Shown one piece after another: positions 10,699 to 19,578 of a stretch of DNA of 64,000 nucleotides. This stretch comes from Gordonia spumicola. GTDB lineage: Bacteria; Actinomycetota; Actinomycetes; Mycobacteriales; Mycobacteriaceae. The position numbers and the translations under genes are program-made. The DNA is taken from assembly GCF_009932475.1 (NCBI RefSeq), contig NZ_BJOV01000005.1:992001-1056000 (forward strand). The letters are read 5' to 3'. The notes under the pieces are model-generated. The model searched no databases and was not told the DNA's origin. It worked only from the letters and a program-made list of their open reading frames with translations. Each line of letters starts with the position of its first letter. Position 1 is the first letter of the stretch.

Positions 10699-11952
10699 GT
10701 GAGCATGCCCACCCCGAAGCCACCGGTCGCGATCGGTGCGGCCGCGGTCGTGTCCCTGGTGGCGTTCTCGGTCGCCGCGTTGGCCGACAGCGTCCTGATC
10801 AGCACGCTCGCCGTGGTCGTCGGCGCAGGTCTGGTGGTGTGGCTCGTGCGGTCCGCGAGCGCGCAGTCGGCCGGAGCCGGATCGCTCGCGGTCTTCGGAG
10901 TCCCCGTCCTGATGCTCGGCATCGGGACGACCGTCGTCGCCGCGGTGAGCGACGGCGTGGACACGACGACGTCGTGGAACGCGGGCTCCGACGAGACGAC
11001 AGCGGCAGTGCAGGTGATCGACGACCCGGACGGACTGCTGGCGAAGGTGCTCGACCGTGCGGACACGATCGCGCCCCACGGCTCTGAGTCGATACTGTCG
11101 ATCACCTTCCGCGACCAGTACACCGACCTCGACGTCCTCGATCAGCGCAGCGGCATGAGCGTCGGATCGTCGTACCGGGACGGCGAGTGGGATGACCGGC
11201 AGCCCCAGGCCGAGCACACCCCGGTCACCTTCAGTCGTGCCGAGCTCACCGGATTCGACCTGGCCGCGGTGCAGACGAAGGCGGAGGCCGCCGTCCACAC
11301 GCTGGGACTGGACGCGATGGACAGCCACCCCGCGGACGGCCTGCGGATCTCCCGCCAGTTCCGGCAGGACCGGATGCTCGTCGCCGATTTCACGGTCGCC
11401 ATGTCGAATCACGTCGAGGTCGACATGAGCGGACGAGTCGCCGACACTCTCGACGCGGGATCGTTCGACACGATGCTCGCGTCGGCGAAGCGCGCGATGG
11501 CCGCGAACGGGATCGACCCGGCCCGACGCAATGTCGGAGAACTGCAGTTCAAGTCGCTCGACGAGACGTCGAGCAGCATCAGTGCGACGACGGTGCAGAG
11601 CAGCGGCGGAGTCGCGATCGACTTCGACGCCGGACCCAAGCGGTCCGTGGTGTTGGTGCCCGGGCAGTTCGCCGAAGTGGAGGCGGCGAAGACGTGGATG
11701 GCCGTCGATGAGGACACGTTCGCACTCCAGTCCGTGACGCAGAGTGTGCTCGACGGGATTCGTGTCGATGCGATGAGGCGGTTCAACGTCGCGGCCTACA
11801 ACAAGCCGAGGGTCGGTGTGCGGATCGGGCACGCGCCCGGCGCCGACGACGGTGAAGGCGCGACGATCACGATCCGGATCGGACCGTCGTCGCTCGACGC
11901 CGCGGCCGTCTACTCGATGACGGGCGAGTACTTGCGCGACGGGACGTGGTGA
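10699..11952 (+). CDS. membrane protein of unknown function
   Basis: Not recognised. The protein has about 417 residues. Three hydrophobic segments lie in the first 85 residues (around VAIGAAAVVSLVAFSVAALA, TLAVVVGAGLVVWLV and VFGVPVLMLGIGTTVV). A soluble, charge-rich domain of about 330 residues follows, probably extracytoplasmic. No catalytic motif is evident. The start could be GTG 10699 (6 nt after a -10 box), TTG 10696 or ATG 10705. It converges on the next gene with only 3 bp between stops. In the recalled M. tuberculosis layout this position does not carry this gene, so it is probably lineage-specific. Confidence 0.75.
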   Translation: MSMPTPKPPVAIGAAAVVSLVAFSVAALADSVLISTLAVVVGAGLVVWLVRSASAQSAGAGSLAVFGVPVLMLGIGTTVVAAVSDGVDTTTSWNAGSDETTAAVQVIDDPDGLLAKVLDRADTIAPHGSESILSITFRDQYTDLDVLDQRSGMSVGSSYRDGEWDDRQPQAEHTPVTFSRAELTGFDLAAVQTKAEAAVHTLGLDAMDSHPADGLRISRQFRQDRMLVADFTVAMSNHVEVDMSGRVADTLDAGSFDTMLASAKRAMAANGIDPARRNVGELQFKSLDETSSSISATTVQSSGGVAIDFDAGPKRSVVLVPGQFAEVEAAKTWMAVDEDTFALQSVTQSVLDGIRVDAMRRFNVAAYNKPRVGVRIGHAPGADDGEGATITIRIGPSSLDAAAVYSMTGEYLRDGTW

Positions 11953-11955
11953 CGC

Positions 11956-12711
11956 TCAGGCCTCGATGGCGAGCTGGACTCGGGTCGCGAGTTCTTCGCT
12001 GATCTTCGGCGCAGGCGCCACGACGCCGCGGTCGGTGAGGCGGTCGACCGTCGTGATGACCTGGCCGAGATAGGACGCGCGTTCGCGCCCGGCGGTGCCG
12101 TCGGCGTGACGCAGCAGTTTCAGGGCACGGCGGCAGTCGCGGGCGTCGTCGGCTCCGAGCTGGTCGGTGCCGGTGCTACGGGCGAACCTGTCGGCTTTGG
12201 TCCAGGCGCTGCGCAGGATGTCTATCGAGTCGATGTAGTCCGTGGCGTCCGACTCGTCGGCGGGGAACTCGTCGGTCCGGAGGCCGCCCGCCATGTCGAG
12301 GGCGTCGTGGAAGTCCATCACGGGCTGCGCGCTCAGATCCCACAGCGCCGGGTACTGCAGCAGCATGGCCGGGTCGAGTTCGTACGCGCCGTAGGCGCTC
12401 AGCACGTTGTCGTGATGCTTGCACGCCGTCTGCCAGCGATTGCGCAGCGAAGCCTCGGGTCGTGGCGTGGGCGCGGGGCGAGGCGCGGTGAACGTGTCGC
12501 GCCGTCGTTCGTGGTCGTTCTTCATCTGCGCCGCGGCGACCGCCGAGTCGTCGAGTCTCGGCAGCGCCACCGCGATCAGCAGCAGTCCGAGCAGCAGCGC
12601 GTAACAGACGATCTGGCCCGCGGGTGGAAACGGTCGGACGAACGTGACCAGGGCAAGTCCGGCGACGGCCGCGACGGCCAGGGCGGCCTTCTTCGGGGGG
12701 ATGCCGCTCAC
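11956..12711 (-). CDS. two-TM membrane protein of unknown function
   Basis: Not recognised. In 251 residues there are two N-terminal hydrophobic helices (about residues 7-27 and 31-50), then a hydrophilic, helix-rich cytoplasmic region of about 190 residues rich in Asp, Arg and Ala. The GTG start at 12711 overlaps the qor stop as GTGA, so it is translationally coupled to qor. No enzyme motif is visible, and the pairing with qor gives no clear role. Confidence 0.75.
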   Translation of the reverse strand: MSGIPPKKAALAVAAVAGLALVTFVRPFPPAGQIVCYALLLGLLLIAVALPRLDDSAVAAAQMKNDHERRRDTFTAPRPAPTPRPEASLRNRWQTACKHHDNVLSAYGAYELDPAMLLQYPALWDLSAQPVMDFHDALDMAGGLRTDEFPADESDATDYIDSIDILRSAWTKADRFARSTGTDQLGADDARDCRRALKLLRHADGTAGRERASYLGQVITTVDRLTDRGVVAPAPKISEELATRVQLAIEA

Positions 12712-13673
12712 GGGATCAGGGCCGTCGCGCCGGTCGTCGTGCGGGACTCGAGGGCGCGGTGGGCTGCGGCGGCGTCGGCCAGCGCGAACCGCTGACCGAC
12801 GTCGACGTGGAGCGTCCCGTCGGCGATCGCGGCGAAGAACTCACCCGCACGCCACGCGAACTCGGTCGGGTCGGAGATGAAGTGCTGGAGCGACGGCCGG
12901 GTCACCGACAGGGAGCCGCCCCGGTTGAGACGCTGGAGGTCGAAGGCTGGTACGGGACCGCTTGCCGCACCGAAGAGCACGACGGTTCCGCGGACGGCCG
13001 TCGCATCGAGCGATGCGTCGAATGTGGATGCGCCCACGCCGTCGTACACCACGGACGCGCCACGACCGTCGGTAAGTTCCCGCACGCGGTCGGCGATCGG
13101 ATCGTCGTACCGCAGGACGTGGGCCGCACCGGCGTTGCGGGACAGTTTGGCCTTCTCGTCGGACGAGACGGTGGTGATCACGGTGATTCCGCGGGCCGCC
13201 GCCCATTCGGTGAGGATCAGGCCCACACCACCAGCACCCGCGTGAACGAGGACGGTGTCGCTGGGGGTCGGATCGGCGCTGCCGTCGAGAAGGTAGTGCG
13301 CGGTGAGACCGCGCAGGAGCGCGGATCCCGCGACGTCGAACGGCACCGCGTCCAGGACGTGCAGAGCGTCGGCGGCGGGCACGGCCACCTGCTCCGCGTA
13401 CGACGACACGACGTCACACCAGGCGACACGGTCGCCGACCGTGAATCCGCTGACGTTCGATCCGACGGCGCAGACGACCCCGGACCCCTCGAAACCCGGG
13501 ATGTACGGCGGTTCGGAGGGATACAGACCCTCTCTCAGATACGTGTCGATGAAGTTGACGCCGACCGCCGCGACGTCGACGAGGAGATCGTCGGGTCCGG
13601 CAGACGGGGAAGGGACGTCGACACTCGTCAGGACGTCGGGACCGCCGTGACGGGTCACACGGATCGCGCGCAT
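12708..13673 (-). CDS. qor: quinone oxidoreductase, zinc-independent MDR family
   Basis: NADPH:quinone reductase-like enzyme of the medium-chain dehydrogenase superfamily. The 321-residue protein begins MRAIRVTRHGGPDVL. The GroES-like N-terminal domain contains PGFEGSGVVCAVG. The nucleotide-binding motif HAGAGGVGLILTEWA is near residue 150. The catalytic zinc ligands of alcohol dehydrogenases are absent. The ATG at 13673 is only 34 bp from the divergent ATG at 13708, so the two promoters share one short region. Confidence 0.9.
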   Translation of the reverse strand: MRAIRVTRHGGPDVLTSVDVPSPSAGPDDLLVDVAAVGVNFIDTYLREGLYPSEPPYIPGFEGSGVVCAVGSNVSGFTVGDRVAWCDVVSSYAEQVAVPAADALHVLDAVPFDVAGSALLRGLTAHYLLDGSADPTPSDTVLVHAGAGGVGLILTEWAAARGITVITTVSSDEKAKLSRNAGAAHVLRYDDPIADRVRELTDGRGASVVYDGVGASTFDASLDATAVRGTVVLFGAASGPVPAFDLQRLNRGGSLSVTRPSLQHFISDPTEFAWRAGEFFAAIADGTLHVDVGQRFALADAAAAHRALESRTTTGATALIP

Positions 13674-13694
13674 GGATCCATTTTGGCACGCCGG

Positions 13695-13700
13695 TACAAT
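13695..13700 (+). promoter_or_regulatory. -10 element, leaderless gene at 13708
   Basis: TACAAT, a near-consensus box, ends 7 nt before the ATG at 13708. Confidence 0.55.
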
Positions 13701-13707
13701 CTCTCGT

Positions 13708-14070
13708 ATGAGTGATGATTCCGCAGTGGCGACGACCGTGACCGCACCGGCCGACGTGGTCGGTTCCATCCGAAAGTTCGTCGCCGCCGAGGGCGGCTCG
13801 GCCAAGGCTGTCCTTCAAGCCGCGGGCGACGCGGGCGTTCGGATCACGCTGGTCGGCGGTTCGAACGGCGTGCTCGGCGACCGCGTGGTGGCCGATATGG
13901 CGACCGCCGAAGCCGTGCTCGACGCCGTCGACGGCCTGGAGAAGGCTGAGTGGGATCGCGAGCTCACGTCGACCGCCGCGGTCCGCCCCGCGCACTGGCG
14001 CAAGATGGCAGGCTGGGTTGCCGGCCAGAAGCGCTTCCCGAAGCCGCGCAACCGCAAGATCCTCGACTGA
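13708..14070 (+). CDS. small conserved actinobacterial protein
   Basis: A protein of about 120 residues beginning MSDDSAVATTVTAP, with no transmembrane segment. Residues around 30-75 (KAVLQAAGDAGVRITLVGGSNGVLGD) suggest a small alpha/beta fold, and the C-terminus is basic (QKRFPKPRNRKILD). It occupies the position of M. tuberculosis Rv1455 between qor and ctaA, as recalled, and is probably its ortholog; function unknown. The ATG at 13708 is favoured over an upstream in-frame ATG (13672) by a TACAAT box 7 nt upstream. Confidence 0.85.
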   Translation: MSDDSAVATTVTAPADVVGSIRKFVAAEGGSAKAVLQAAGDAGVRITLVGGSNGVLGDRVVADMATAEAVLDAVDGLEKAEWDRELTSTAAVRPAHWRKMAGWVAGQKRFPKPRNRKILD

Positions 14071-14089
14071 CGCCGCAGCCGTAGACAAA

Positions 14090-14149
14090 CGCTCCGTTCA
14101 ACGACAGACGCTCCCCTCGCGAGGGGAGCGTCTGTCGTTGAACGGAGCG
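14090..14149. terminator. 60-bp perfect palindrome, bidirectional terminator
   Basis: Two perfectly complementary 30-nt arms meet at 14119/14120 (centre CCTCGCGAGG). The palindrome lies between the converging stops of the small conserved gene (14070) and ctaA (14163). There is no long T tract, as is usual for high-GC actinobacterial hairpin terminators. Confidence 0.8.
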
Positions 14150-14162
14150 AATGACGTTGGTG

Positions 14163-15104
14163 TCAGAACGTCTTCGCCGTCGGCTCCGTGGTGCGGGTCG
14201 CGGACACCAGCAGGTACGTCGCGCCGACCATGAGGAGGGCGCTGCCGAACATGTGCAGCACGACCATCCACTCGGGCAGCCCCGCGGCGTACTGGATGTA
14301 GCCGATAAGCCCCTGCAGGACGATGACGCCGCCGAAGGTGATCGCGGCGCGCCGCGACGGGAGCCGCGCGATGACGGTCAGCAGGATCAGTCCGATCGAG
14401 ATGCCGACGAGTGTCCACACCGCGTCGACGTGCAACTGCGTGGACTGCGTGGGCTCGAGACCGTTGCGATGCGAGTTCTCGTCACCGGAATGGGGGCCCG
14501 AACCGGTCACGACCGTCCCCAGGTAGACGGTCACCCAGGTCAGCGCGTACACGACCCAGGACGCCGCGACCGCGAGCCGCGTGACGACCGGAGGAGCATC
14601 CGACGCCGTGTCGTGTTCGCGGGCCGGGTTCGTGTGGAACACGAGCCAGGTGGCGAGCGAGATGATCAGCATCGTCGCCAGGAAGTGGAACGACACGACC
14701 CACGGATTGAGGTCGGTGAGCACGGTGACGCCGCCGACCACCGCTTGAAGCGGGACGCCCAACGCCACGCCCGTCGCCAATCGGCGGGCGAGCCGATCCA
14801 TCGGCCGGTAGCGCATCGCGGCGACCCACGCGCCCACCGCCACCACGACCAGCACCCACGTGAGCATCCGGTTGCCGAACTCGATGACGCCGTGGATGCC
14901 CATCGCGGCGTGCGGGGTGATGGAGCCGGCTGTGCACTGCGGCCACGTCGGACATCCGAGGCCCGAGTCGGTGACGCGGACCGCGCCGCCGGTCACCACG
15001 AGCAGGATGTTGGCGGCCAGGTTGGCGAGCGCCCATCGGTACAGGAACCGCCGGGAGGGGGCGCGGAATCCCGCCCACGAATCCGTGATCGACTGCATGC
15101 TCAT
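14163..15104 (-). CDS. ctaA: heme A synthase
   Basis: Membrane enzyme converting heme O to heme A for cytochrome aa3 oxidase, downstream of CtaB. The 313-residue protein has about eight hydrophobic segments. An extracytoplasmic cysteine pair is seen in GLGCPTWPQC near residue 45. Heme-ligand histidines are plausible in AAMGIHGVIEFGNR and VSFHFLATM. The ATG at 15104 overlaps the stop of the ABC permease as ATGA, making ctaA the last gene of an ABC-permease-ctaA operon. The same grouping occurs in mycobacteria. Confidence 0.93.
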   Translation of the reverse strand: MSMQSITDSWAGFRAPSRRFLYRWALANLAANILLVVTGGAVRVTDSGLGCPTWPQCTAGSITPHAAMGIHGVIEFGNRMLTWVLVVVAVGAWVAAMRYRPMDRLARRLATGVALGVPLQAVVGGVTVLTDLNPWVVSFHFLATMLIISLATWLVFHTNPAREHDTASDAPPVVTRLAVAASWVVYALTWVTVYLGTVVTGSGPHSGDENSHRNGLEPTQSTQLHVDAVWTLVGISIGLILLTVIARLPSRRAAITFGGVIVLQGLIGYIQYAAGLPEWMVVLHMFGSALLMVGATYLLVSATRTTEPTAKTF

Positions 15105-15904
15105 TGGAACCGGAACCACCTCACCGCGAGGGCGCCGCCGACGACGGACCACGCCGCCAGCACGCCGATGCCGAACAGATCGACCGATGACCCGAGGGCC
15201 TGTGTCAGCGCGTCGGTCAGCGCGCCGGACGGGGTGCAGCGCGCGGCCCAGCGGACGGCCGACGGCACATGTTCGTCGAAGACCACCAGGCTCGACACAC
15301 CGAGCAGGACGAACCAGATCAGATTGCCGAGGGCGAGCACGATCTCGGCCTTCAACGTTCCGCCGAGGAGCAGCCCGAGGACTGCGAACGCCACCGTGCC
15401 GAGCGCGATGACGACGGCGCCGAGGGCCAGACCCGCGACGCTCGGGCGCCACCCGAACGCCATGCCGATGCCGCCGATGATCACCGACTGCAGGATCACG
15501 ACGATCGCCACGGCCGCGGACTTGCCCGCGATGATCCCCCATCTCGGGATGGGTGTGGCACCGAGGCGTTTCAGCGCGCCGTACCGACGGTCGAAGCCGA
15601 CGGCGATGGCCTGTCCGGTGAACGCTGTCGACATGATCGCGACGGCGAGGATCGCGGGGACGAAGGTCGTCGCTCGGGCCGCGGGAGTGCCGCCCGAGCC
15701 GGTGTCGATCGGCAGGATCGACAGGCCGATCAGCATCGTGATCGGGATGAACATCGTCAGCAGGAGTTGTTCGCCGTTGCGCAGCAGAAGAGTCAGCTCC
15801 ATGCGCGTCTGGGCCGCGAGCATGCGTACCAGGGGAGCGGGCTTGGGCGCCGGGGCGAACGTGCCCTCGGGGAACCGGTTGGGCACGGCTGTCGATTCGG
15901 TCAT
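15101..15904 (-). CDS. ABC-2 type transporter permease
   Basis: Membrane subunit of an ABC exporter, 267 residues starting MTESTAVPNRFPEG. An N-terminal amphipathic region precedes six hydrophobic segments, as in ABC-2 permeases (DrrB-like). It is coupled to the ATPase by an ATGA overlap at 15901-15904 and to ctaA by a second ATGA. The substrate is unknown. Conservation next to ctaA in actinobacteria may point to a heme- or oxidase-related role, but that is inference. Confidence 0.88.
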   Translation of the reverse strand: MTESTAVPNRFPEGTFAPAPKPAPLVRMLAAQTRMELTLLLRNGEQLLLTMFIPITMLIGLSILPIDTGSGGTPAARATTFVPAILAVAIMSTAFTGQAIAVGFDRRYGALKRLGATPIPRWGIIAGKSAAVAIVVILQSVIIGGIGMAFGWRPSVAGLALGAVVIALGTVAFAVLGLLLGGTLKAEIVLALGNLIWFVLLGVSSLVVFDEHVPSAVRWAARCTPSGALTDALTQALGSSVDLFGIGVLAAWSVVGGALAVRWFRFQ

Positions 15905-16836
15905 GCGCGCACCTCGCGGCCGGTCAGTTCCAGGAACACGTCCTGCAGGGAGTTGGTGTCGACGGCCAACCCGGTGATCAGCACATCGTGGACCGCACAC
16001 CACGCGGCGACAGCCGCGACCGTCTGCGGGGTGATGTCACCGGACACCAGCGTCTCGCCCGTGGGTGTCCGACTGCAGGTGTACCCGTCGGGGAGCCCGG
16101 CTTCGAGGGCCTCCGGGTCGACGTCGTCGGCGGTGAGCCGGAGCTGTCCTTCGGCGTCGCGTCGGACGAGGTCGGCCGGTGTTCCGGATGCGACGACGCG
16201 ACCCCGGTCGACGATGACGATGTGATCGGCGAGTTCTTCGGCCTCGTCGAGGTGATGTGTGGTCAACAGCACCGACACGCCGTCGGACTTCAGCCGAGAG
16301 ATCAACTCCCACACCATGATCCGTGCGTGTGCGTCCATTCCCGCCGTCGGCTCGTCCAGGAAGACCAGTTCGGGTCGTCCGACGAGCGCACACGCGAGGG
16401 ATAACCGTTGCTGTTGGCCTCCGGACAGTCGACGGAACGGGGTGGACGCCACATCCGTGATGCCGAGCACGTCCATCAACCAGGTCGGATCGAGGGGATC
16501 GGAGCTGTACGACGCGCACAGTCGCAGCATCTCGCCTGCCTTGGCTCCGGGGTACGCGCCGCCACCCTGCAGCATGACGCCGATCCGGGCTCGCAGGGCG
16601 TCGTTGTCGATCACCGGATCGAGCCCGAGAACGCGGACGCTGCCGGCGTCGGGTGATGTGAAGCCCTCGCAGATCTCGACGGTCGTCGTCTTGCCCGCGC
16701 CGTTGGGCCCGAGGAGTGCGAGCACTTCACCGGTCCGCAGTTCGAGGTCCAAGCCGTCGACGGCGACCAGGTCGTCGAAGCGCTTCACCAGTCCGCTGAT
16801 GCTCAATGCGATGGGGGCGACTGACGATTCGGGCAC
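15901..16836 (-). CDS. ABC transporter ATP-binding protein
   Basis: The 311-residue ATPase subunit has Walker A GPNGAGKTTT near residue 43, signature LSGGQQQR, Walker B LVFLDEPTAGMD and an H-loop in VLLTTHHLDEAEE. A C-terminal region of about 90 residues follows the nucleotide-binding domain, typical of the DrrA/CcmA-type exporter class. The GTG start at 16836 has TAGGGT 6 nt upstream and so looks leaderless. It heads the three-gene operon with the permease and ctaA. Confidence 0.92.
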   Translation of the reverse strand: MPESSVAPIALSISGLVKRFDDLVAVDGLDLELRTGEVLALLGPNGAGKTTTVEICEGFTSPDAGSVRVLGLDPVIDNDALRARIGVMLQGGGAYPGAKAGEMLRLCASYSSDPLDPTWLMDVLGITDVASTPFRRLSGGQQQRLSLACALVGRPELVFLDEPTAGMDAHARIMVWELISRLKSDGVSVLLTTHHLDEAEELADHIVIVDRGRVVASGTPADLVRRDAEGQLRLTADDVDPEALEAGLPDGYTCSRTPTGETLVSGDITPQTVAAVAAWCAVHDVLITGLAVDTNSLQDVFLELTGREVRA

Positions 16837-16842
16837 GCATTC

Positions 16843-16848
16843 ACCCTA
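16843..16848 (-). promoter_or_regulatory. -10 element, leaderless ABC/ctaA operon
   Basis: TAGGGT on the minus strand ends 6 nt before the GTG at 16836. Confidence 0.5.
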
Positions 16849-16923
16849 GGCGAGTACCGGTCGGAACCGGGTGTCGGGTGCGGCCGACGCGGCGTGTGTC
16901 ACATCCGCGTCTGCCCCGGGATC

Positions 16924-18696
16924 TCAGGACGCCCGCGCGCGTCTGCGGCGGGTGATCCACACCCGGATCGGACTGTCGATGAAGAACGCGGTGGCGGTGA
17001 CCGCCATCATCAGGATGCCCGTCCCCAAGCCCTGGGCGACGGTCAACGGCGGAGTGTCCGAACTCGTCGGCATCACGACGACCGACATGATCGCCGAGAT
17101 CACCACGGTGCCGACGCGGAACCAGCGGGTGGTGGCCCACGCGGCGAGCGGGATGATCGCCCACAGCAGGTACCAGGCCTGCACGAACGGGAAGAACACC
17201 ACGAACGTCGCCATGGCGATGCCGAGACCGCCGAGGGCGTGGACCCGTCCCGCGAGGCAGGCCAGGAGCCAGCGGACGACGAACGCTCCCGCGATCACCT
17301 GGCCGACGGGGCGTGCGATGTCGAGCATCGCCTGCGTCTGCTCGCCGAGGCCGAGCCACAGTCCGATGCGGCCGGACACCACGCCGAGGAGCGTCGGCAT
17401 CGACATCCACGACCGGACGATGCCGCCGGTCGACAGGGTCCCCGTCCACCCGAATCCGAGACCCGTCGCGGTGCCGATCCCGCCGATGACGACCGCCGAC
17501 ACCGCCAACAGCAGGGCCGCGGACTTGGTGAGGGCGACGAGCGACGTCTTCGATCTCGACCACCACCGCGACATCGGCGCGTGCCGCAACGCGGGGAGGG
17601 TCGCGCCCCACCGTCTGGCGAGCGCGATGCCGATGAATCCGAGTGCCAGCATGGACGCGACCTTGATCATCGCCGAGGCAGCGATCAGCGCGGCCCCGGC
17701 GATCAGGATCCAACCGGCGCGCGAGGGCAGGGGCCCGCCGTCGCGCCTGAGGGCGGCCGATCCCTCGATGGCACGGAAGCACCACTCCATGCCGACGAGC
17801 ATCATGCCGAGCATCAGGGACTCGTTGTGAATGCCTCCGACCAGGTGCAGCACGAGGAGCGGGTTCAGGGCGCCGATCCACAGTGCGGCCACCGTCGAGA
17901 CCCCGCAGCGTCGCGCCAGGCGGGGCAGGGCCCACACGATCATGGCGACGCCGCCGAGCGCGATCAGGCGGTGCAGCAGGACGGCGGCCATGATGTTGTC
18001 GCCGGTCAGCGCGGTGACGTGTTCGCCGATCCACAGGAACAGCGGACCGTACGGTGCGGGGGTGTCCTTCCACAGGTTCGGCACCGACAGCGTGAGCGGA
18101 TGGTCGACGCCGAGCCCGCGCATGGGGCTGTACGTGTACGGGTCCATGCCCTTGTAGGCGATCGCGCTCTGAGCCAGGTACGAGTACACGTCCTTGCTGA
18201 GCAGGGGAGGCGCGACGAGAAGTGGCGTGATCCACATCAGGAGCGTCGTGTCGGCCTGCCGTCGCGACATCCGGCGGGCCGGGCTCCGGCCCTCGGTGAC
18301 CTCGACGGAGAACCGTCCTATCGCGTAGCGGCCGAGCAGCAGCCAGGCGACCACGAGGATCATCATGCCGCCGATCGACATGGTGAGCGCCGTCGAGTAC
18401 ATGCGTGAGGGCAGCGACAGGATGCGGGTTCCGACGATCGGATTCTGCAGCACCGGCAGCATTCCGGTCCCGAGTGATCCGATGAGGATCAGCACGGCTC
18501 CCGTGGTCCCGAACAGTTGGATGCGGCGCAGTCGGCGATTCTCGAAGGCGTTGAGCGGGCCGACCTCGGTCTCGTCGTCGTGCATGCGCGCGACCCGGGA
18601 GCCGTAGTCGCCGGTGTCGTCGACGGACCGCTCGACGGGCGGCTTCGCGAGGCCGACGTAGTCCAGGCCGCGGCGCAACAGGGAGACTTCCGGCAC
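16924..18696 (-). CDS. mptB: alpha-(1->6)-mannopyranosyltransferase MptB
   Basis: Polyprenyl-phosphate-mannose dependent GT-C glycosyltransferase. It starts the alpha-1,6-mannan core of lipomannan and lipoarabinomannan in the cell envelope. The 590-residue protein has at least twelve hydrophobic segments from about residue 60 onward. A charged N-terminus (residues 1-55) contains an acidic patch, HDDETEVGPLNAFENRR. The acidic catalytic loop expected of GT-C enzymes fits the SKDVYSYLAQ region. It starts with GTG at 18696 behind a -10 box. It sits upstream of and divergent from sufR, as in mycobacteria. Confidence 0.9.
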   Translation of the reverse strand: MPEVSLLRRGLDYVGLAKPPVERSVDDTGDYGSRVARMHDDETEVGPLNAFENRRLRRIQLFGTTGAVLILIGSLGTGMLPVLQNPIVGTRILSLPSRMYSTALTMSIGGMMILVVAWLLLGRYAIGRFSVEVTEGRSPARRMSRRQADTTLLMWITPLLVAPPLLSKDVYSYLAQSAIAYKGMDPYTYSPMRGLGVDHPLTLSVPNLWKDTPAPYGPLFLWIGEHVTALTGDNIMAAVLLHRLIALGGVAMIVWALPRLARRCGVSTVAALWIGALNPLLVLHLVGGIHNESLMLGMMLVGMEWCFRAIEGSAALRRDGGPLPSRAGWILIAGAALIAASAMIKVASMLALGFIGIALARRWGATLPALRHAPMSRWWSRSKTSLVALTKSAALLLAVSAVVIGGIGTATGLGFGWTGTLSTGGIVRSWMSMPTLLGVVSGRIGLWLGLGEQTQAMLDIARPVGQVIAGAFVVRWLLACLAGRVHALGGLGIAMATFVVFFPFVQAWYLLWAIIPLAAWATTRWFRVGTVVISAIMSVVVMPTSSDTPPLTVAQGLGTGILMMAVTATAFFIDSPIRVWITRRRRARAS

Positions 18697-18702
18697 AGAA
18701 CG

Positions 18703-18708
18703 ACTCTA
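18703..18708 (-). promoter_or_regulatory. mptB -10 element, leaderless
   Basis: TAGAGT on the minus strand ends 6 nt before the GTG at 18696. Confidence 0.5.
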
Positions 18709-18805
18709 GATGATCCTCTCCCGATGACGGTCGACGCCGGTGAGCGTCCGGGGTCCGTCTAGGGAATTAGGTCACCCTTGCTGGTACCGGGGAATCAATT
18801 ACGAC

Positions 18806-18820
18806 ACACTTGTGTTGTGA
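18806..18820 (+). promoter_or_regulatory. SufR operator-like inverted repeat
   Basis: ACACT-TGTGT-TGTGA fits the pattern ACACT-N5-TGTGA that I recall as the reported M. tuberculosis SufR site upstream of its own gene. The right half overlaps the candidate GTG start at 18817, so bound SufR would block initiation. Confidence 0.65.
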
Positions 18821-19578
18821 AAAGCATGACCGACTCGAAGCGGCTGCACGCGCAGCAGCATGCGGAGGGGACTGGCGCCGACGGCCAGACCCGTGCCGCG
18901 GTCGTGTCGTTGCTGGTCGACGAGGGACCGATGACGGCGAGCGACATCGCCGACAGGTTGGGCATCAGCCCGGCGGGCGTTCGACGCCACCTCGACAACC
19001 TCACCGAATCGGGCGACGTCGATCTCGCGCCCGCCGGATTCAACAAGGGCGGCCGCGGCCGCCCGGCCAAGTGGTTCCAGATCACGCCGACCGGTCGAGG
19101 AAAGCTGCGCCACGCGTACGACGACCTCGCGGGCGCGGCCATCCGCTCGCTCCGCGACATCGCCGGACAGGAGGCCGTCGACGCCTTCGCCCGCGAACGC
19201 GTCACGGGCATCGTGGCCGACGTCGCACCGGTCACCGAGACGGGTTCGGTGATCGCCACGGTCGAGCAGATCGCCGACGCGCTCACCGGGGCGGGCTACT
19301 CCGCCGACATCCGGCAGGTCGGCAACGGTGTCCAGATGTGCCAGCACCACTGCCCGGTCGCGCACGTCGCGGCCGAGTTCCCCGAACTGTGCGAAGCCGA
19401 GACGGCGGTGTTCACCGAGTTGCTCGGCACACACGTCCAACGTCTGGCGACGATCGCCAACGGCGACTGCGTGTGCAGCACACACGTGCCGGTCTCCGGC
19501 CTCACCGACATGCACGACAAGAAGGCGGAGCCGCAGCCCGGCGTCGCCGACAACCCCCATGGAAAGGTCCCCCGATGA
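18817..19578 (+). CDS. sufR: Fe-S cluster sensing transcriptional repressor SufR
   Basis: Winged-helix regulator that represses the suf operon while carrying a 4Fe-4S cluster. The protein has about 253 residues. The DNA-binding helix-turn-helix lies at about residues 38-75 ([24 protein letters not shown]). Putative cluster cysteines are C175, C179 and C192 (CQHHC...ELC) plus C218/C220 (CVC). The start is GTG 18817 or ATG 18826. The first places the operator directly over the start codon. The stop overlaps sufB as ATGA, so sufR is cotranscribed with the assembly genes it controls. Confidence 0.93.
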   Translation: MKSMTDSKRLHAQQHAEGTGADGQTRAAVVSLLVDEGPMTASDIADRLGISPAGVRRHLDNLTESGDVDLAPAGFNKGGRGRPAKWFQITPTGRGKLRHAYDDLAGAAIRSLRDIAGQEAVDAFARERVTGIVADVAPVTETGSVIATVEQIADALTGAGYSADIRQVGNGVQMCQHHCPVAHVAAEFPELCEAETAVFTELLGTHVQRLATIANGDCVCSTHVPVSGLTDMHDKKAEPQPGVADNPHGKVPR

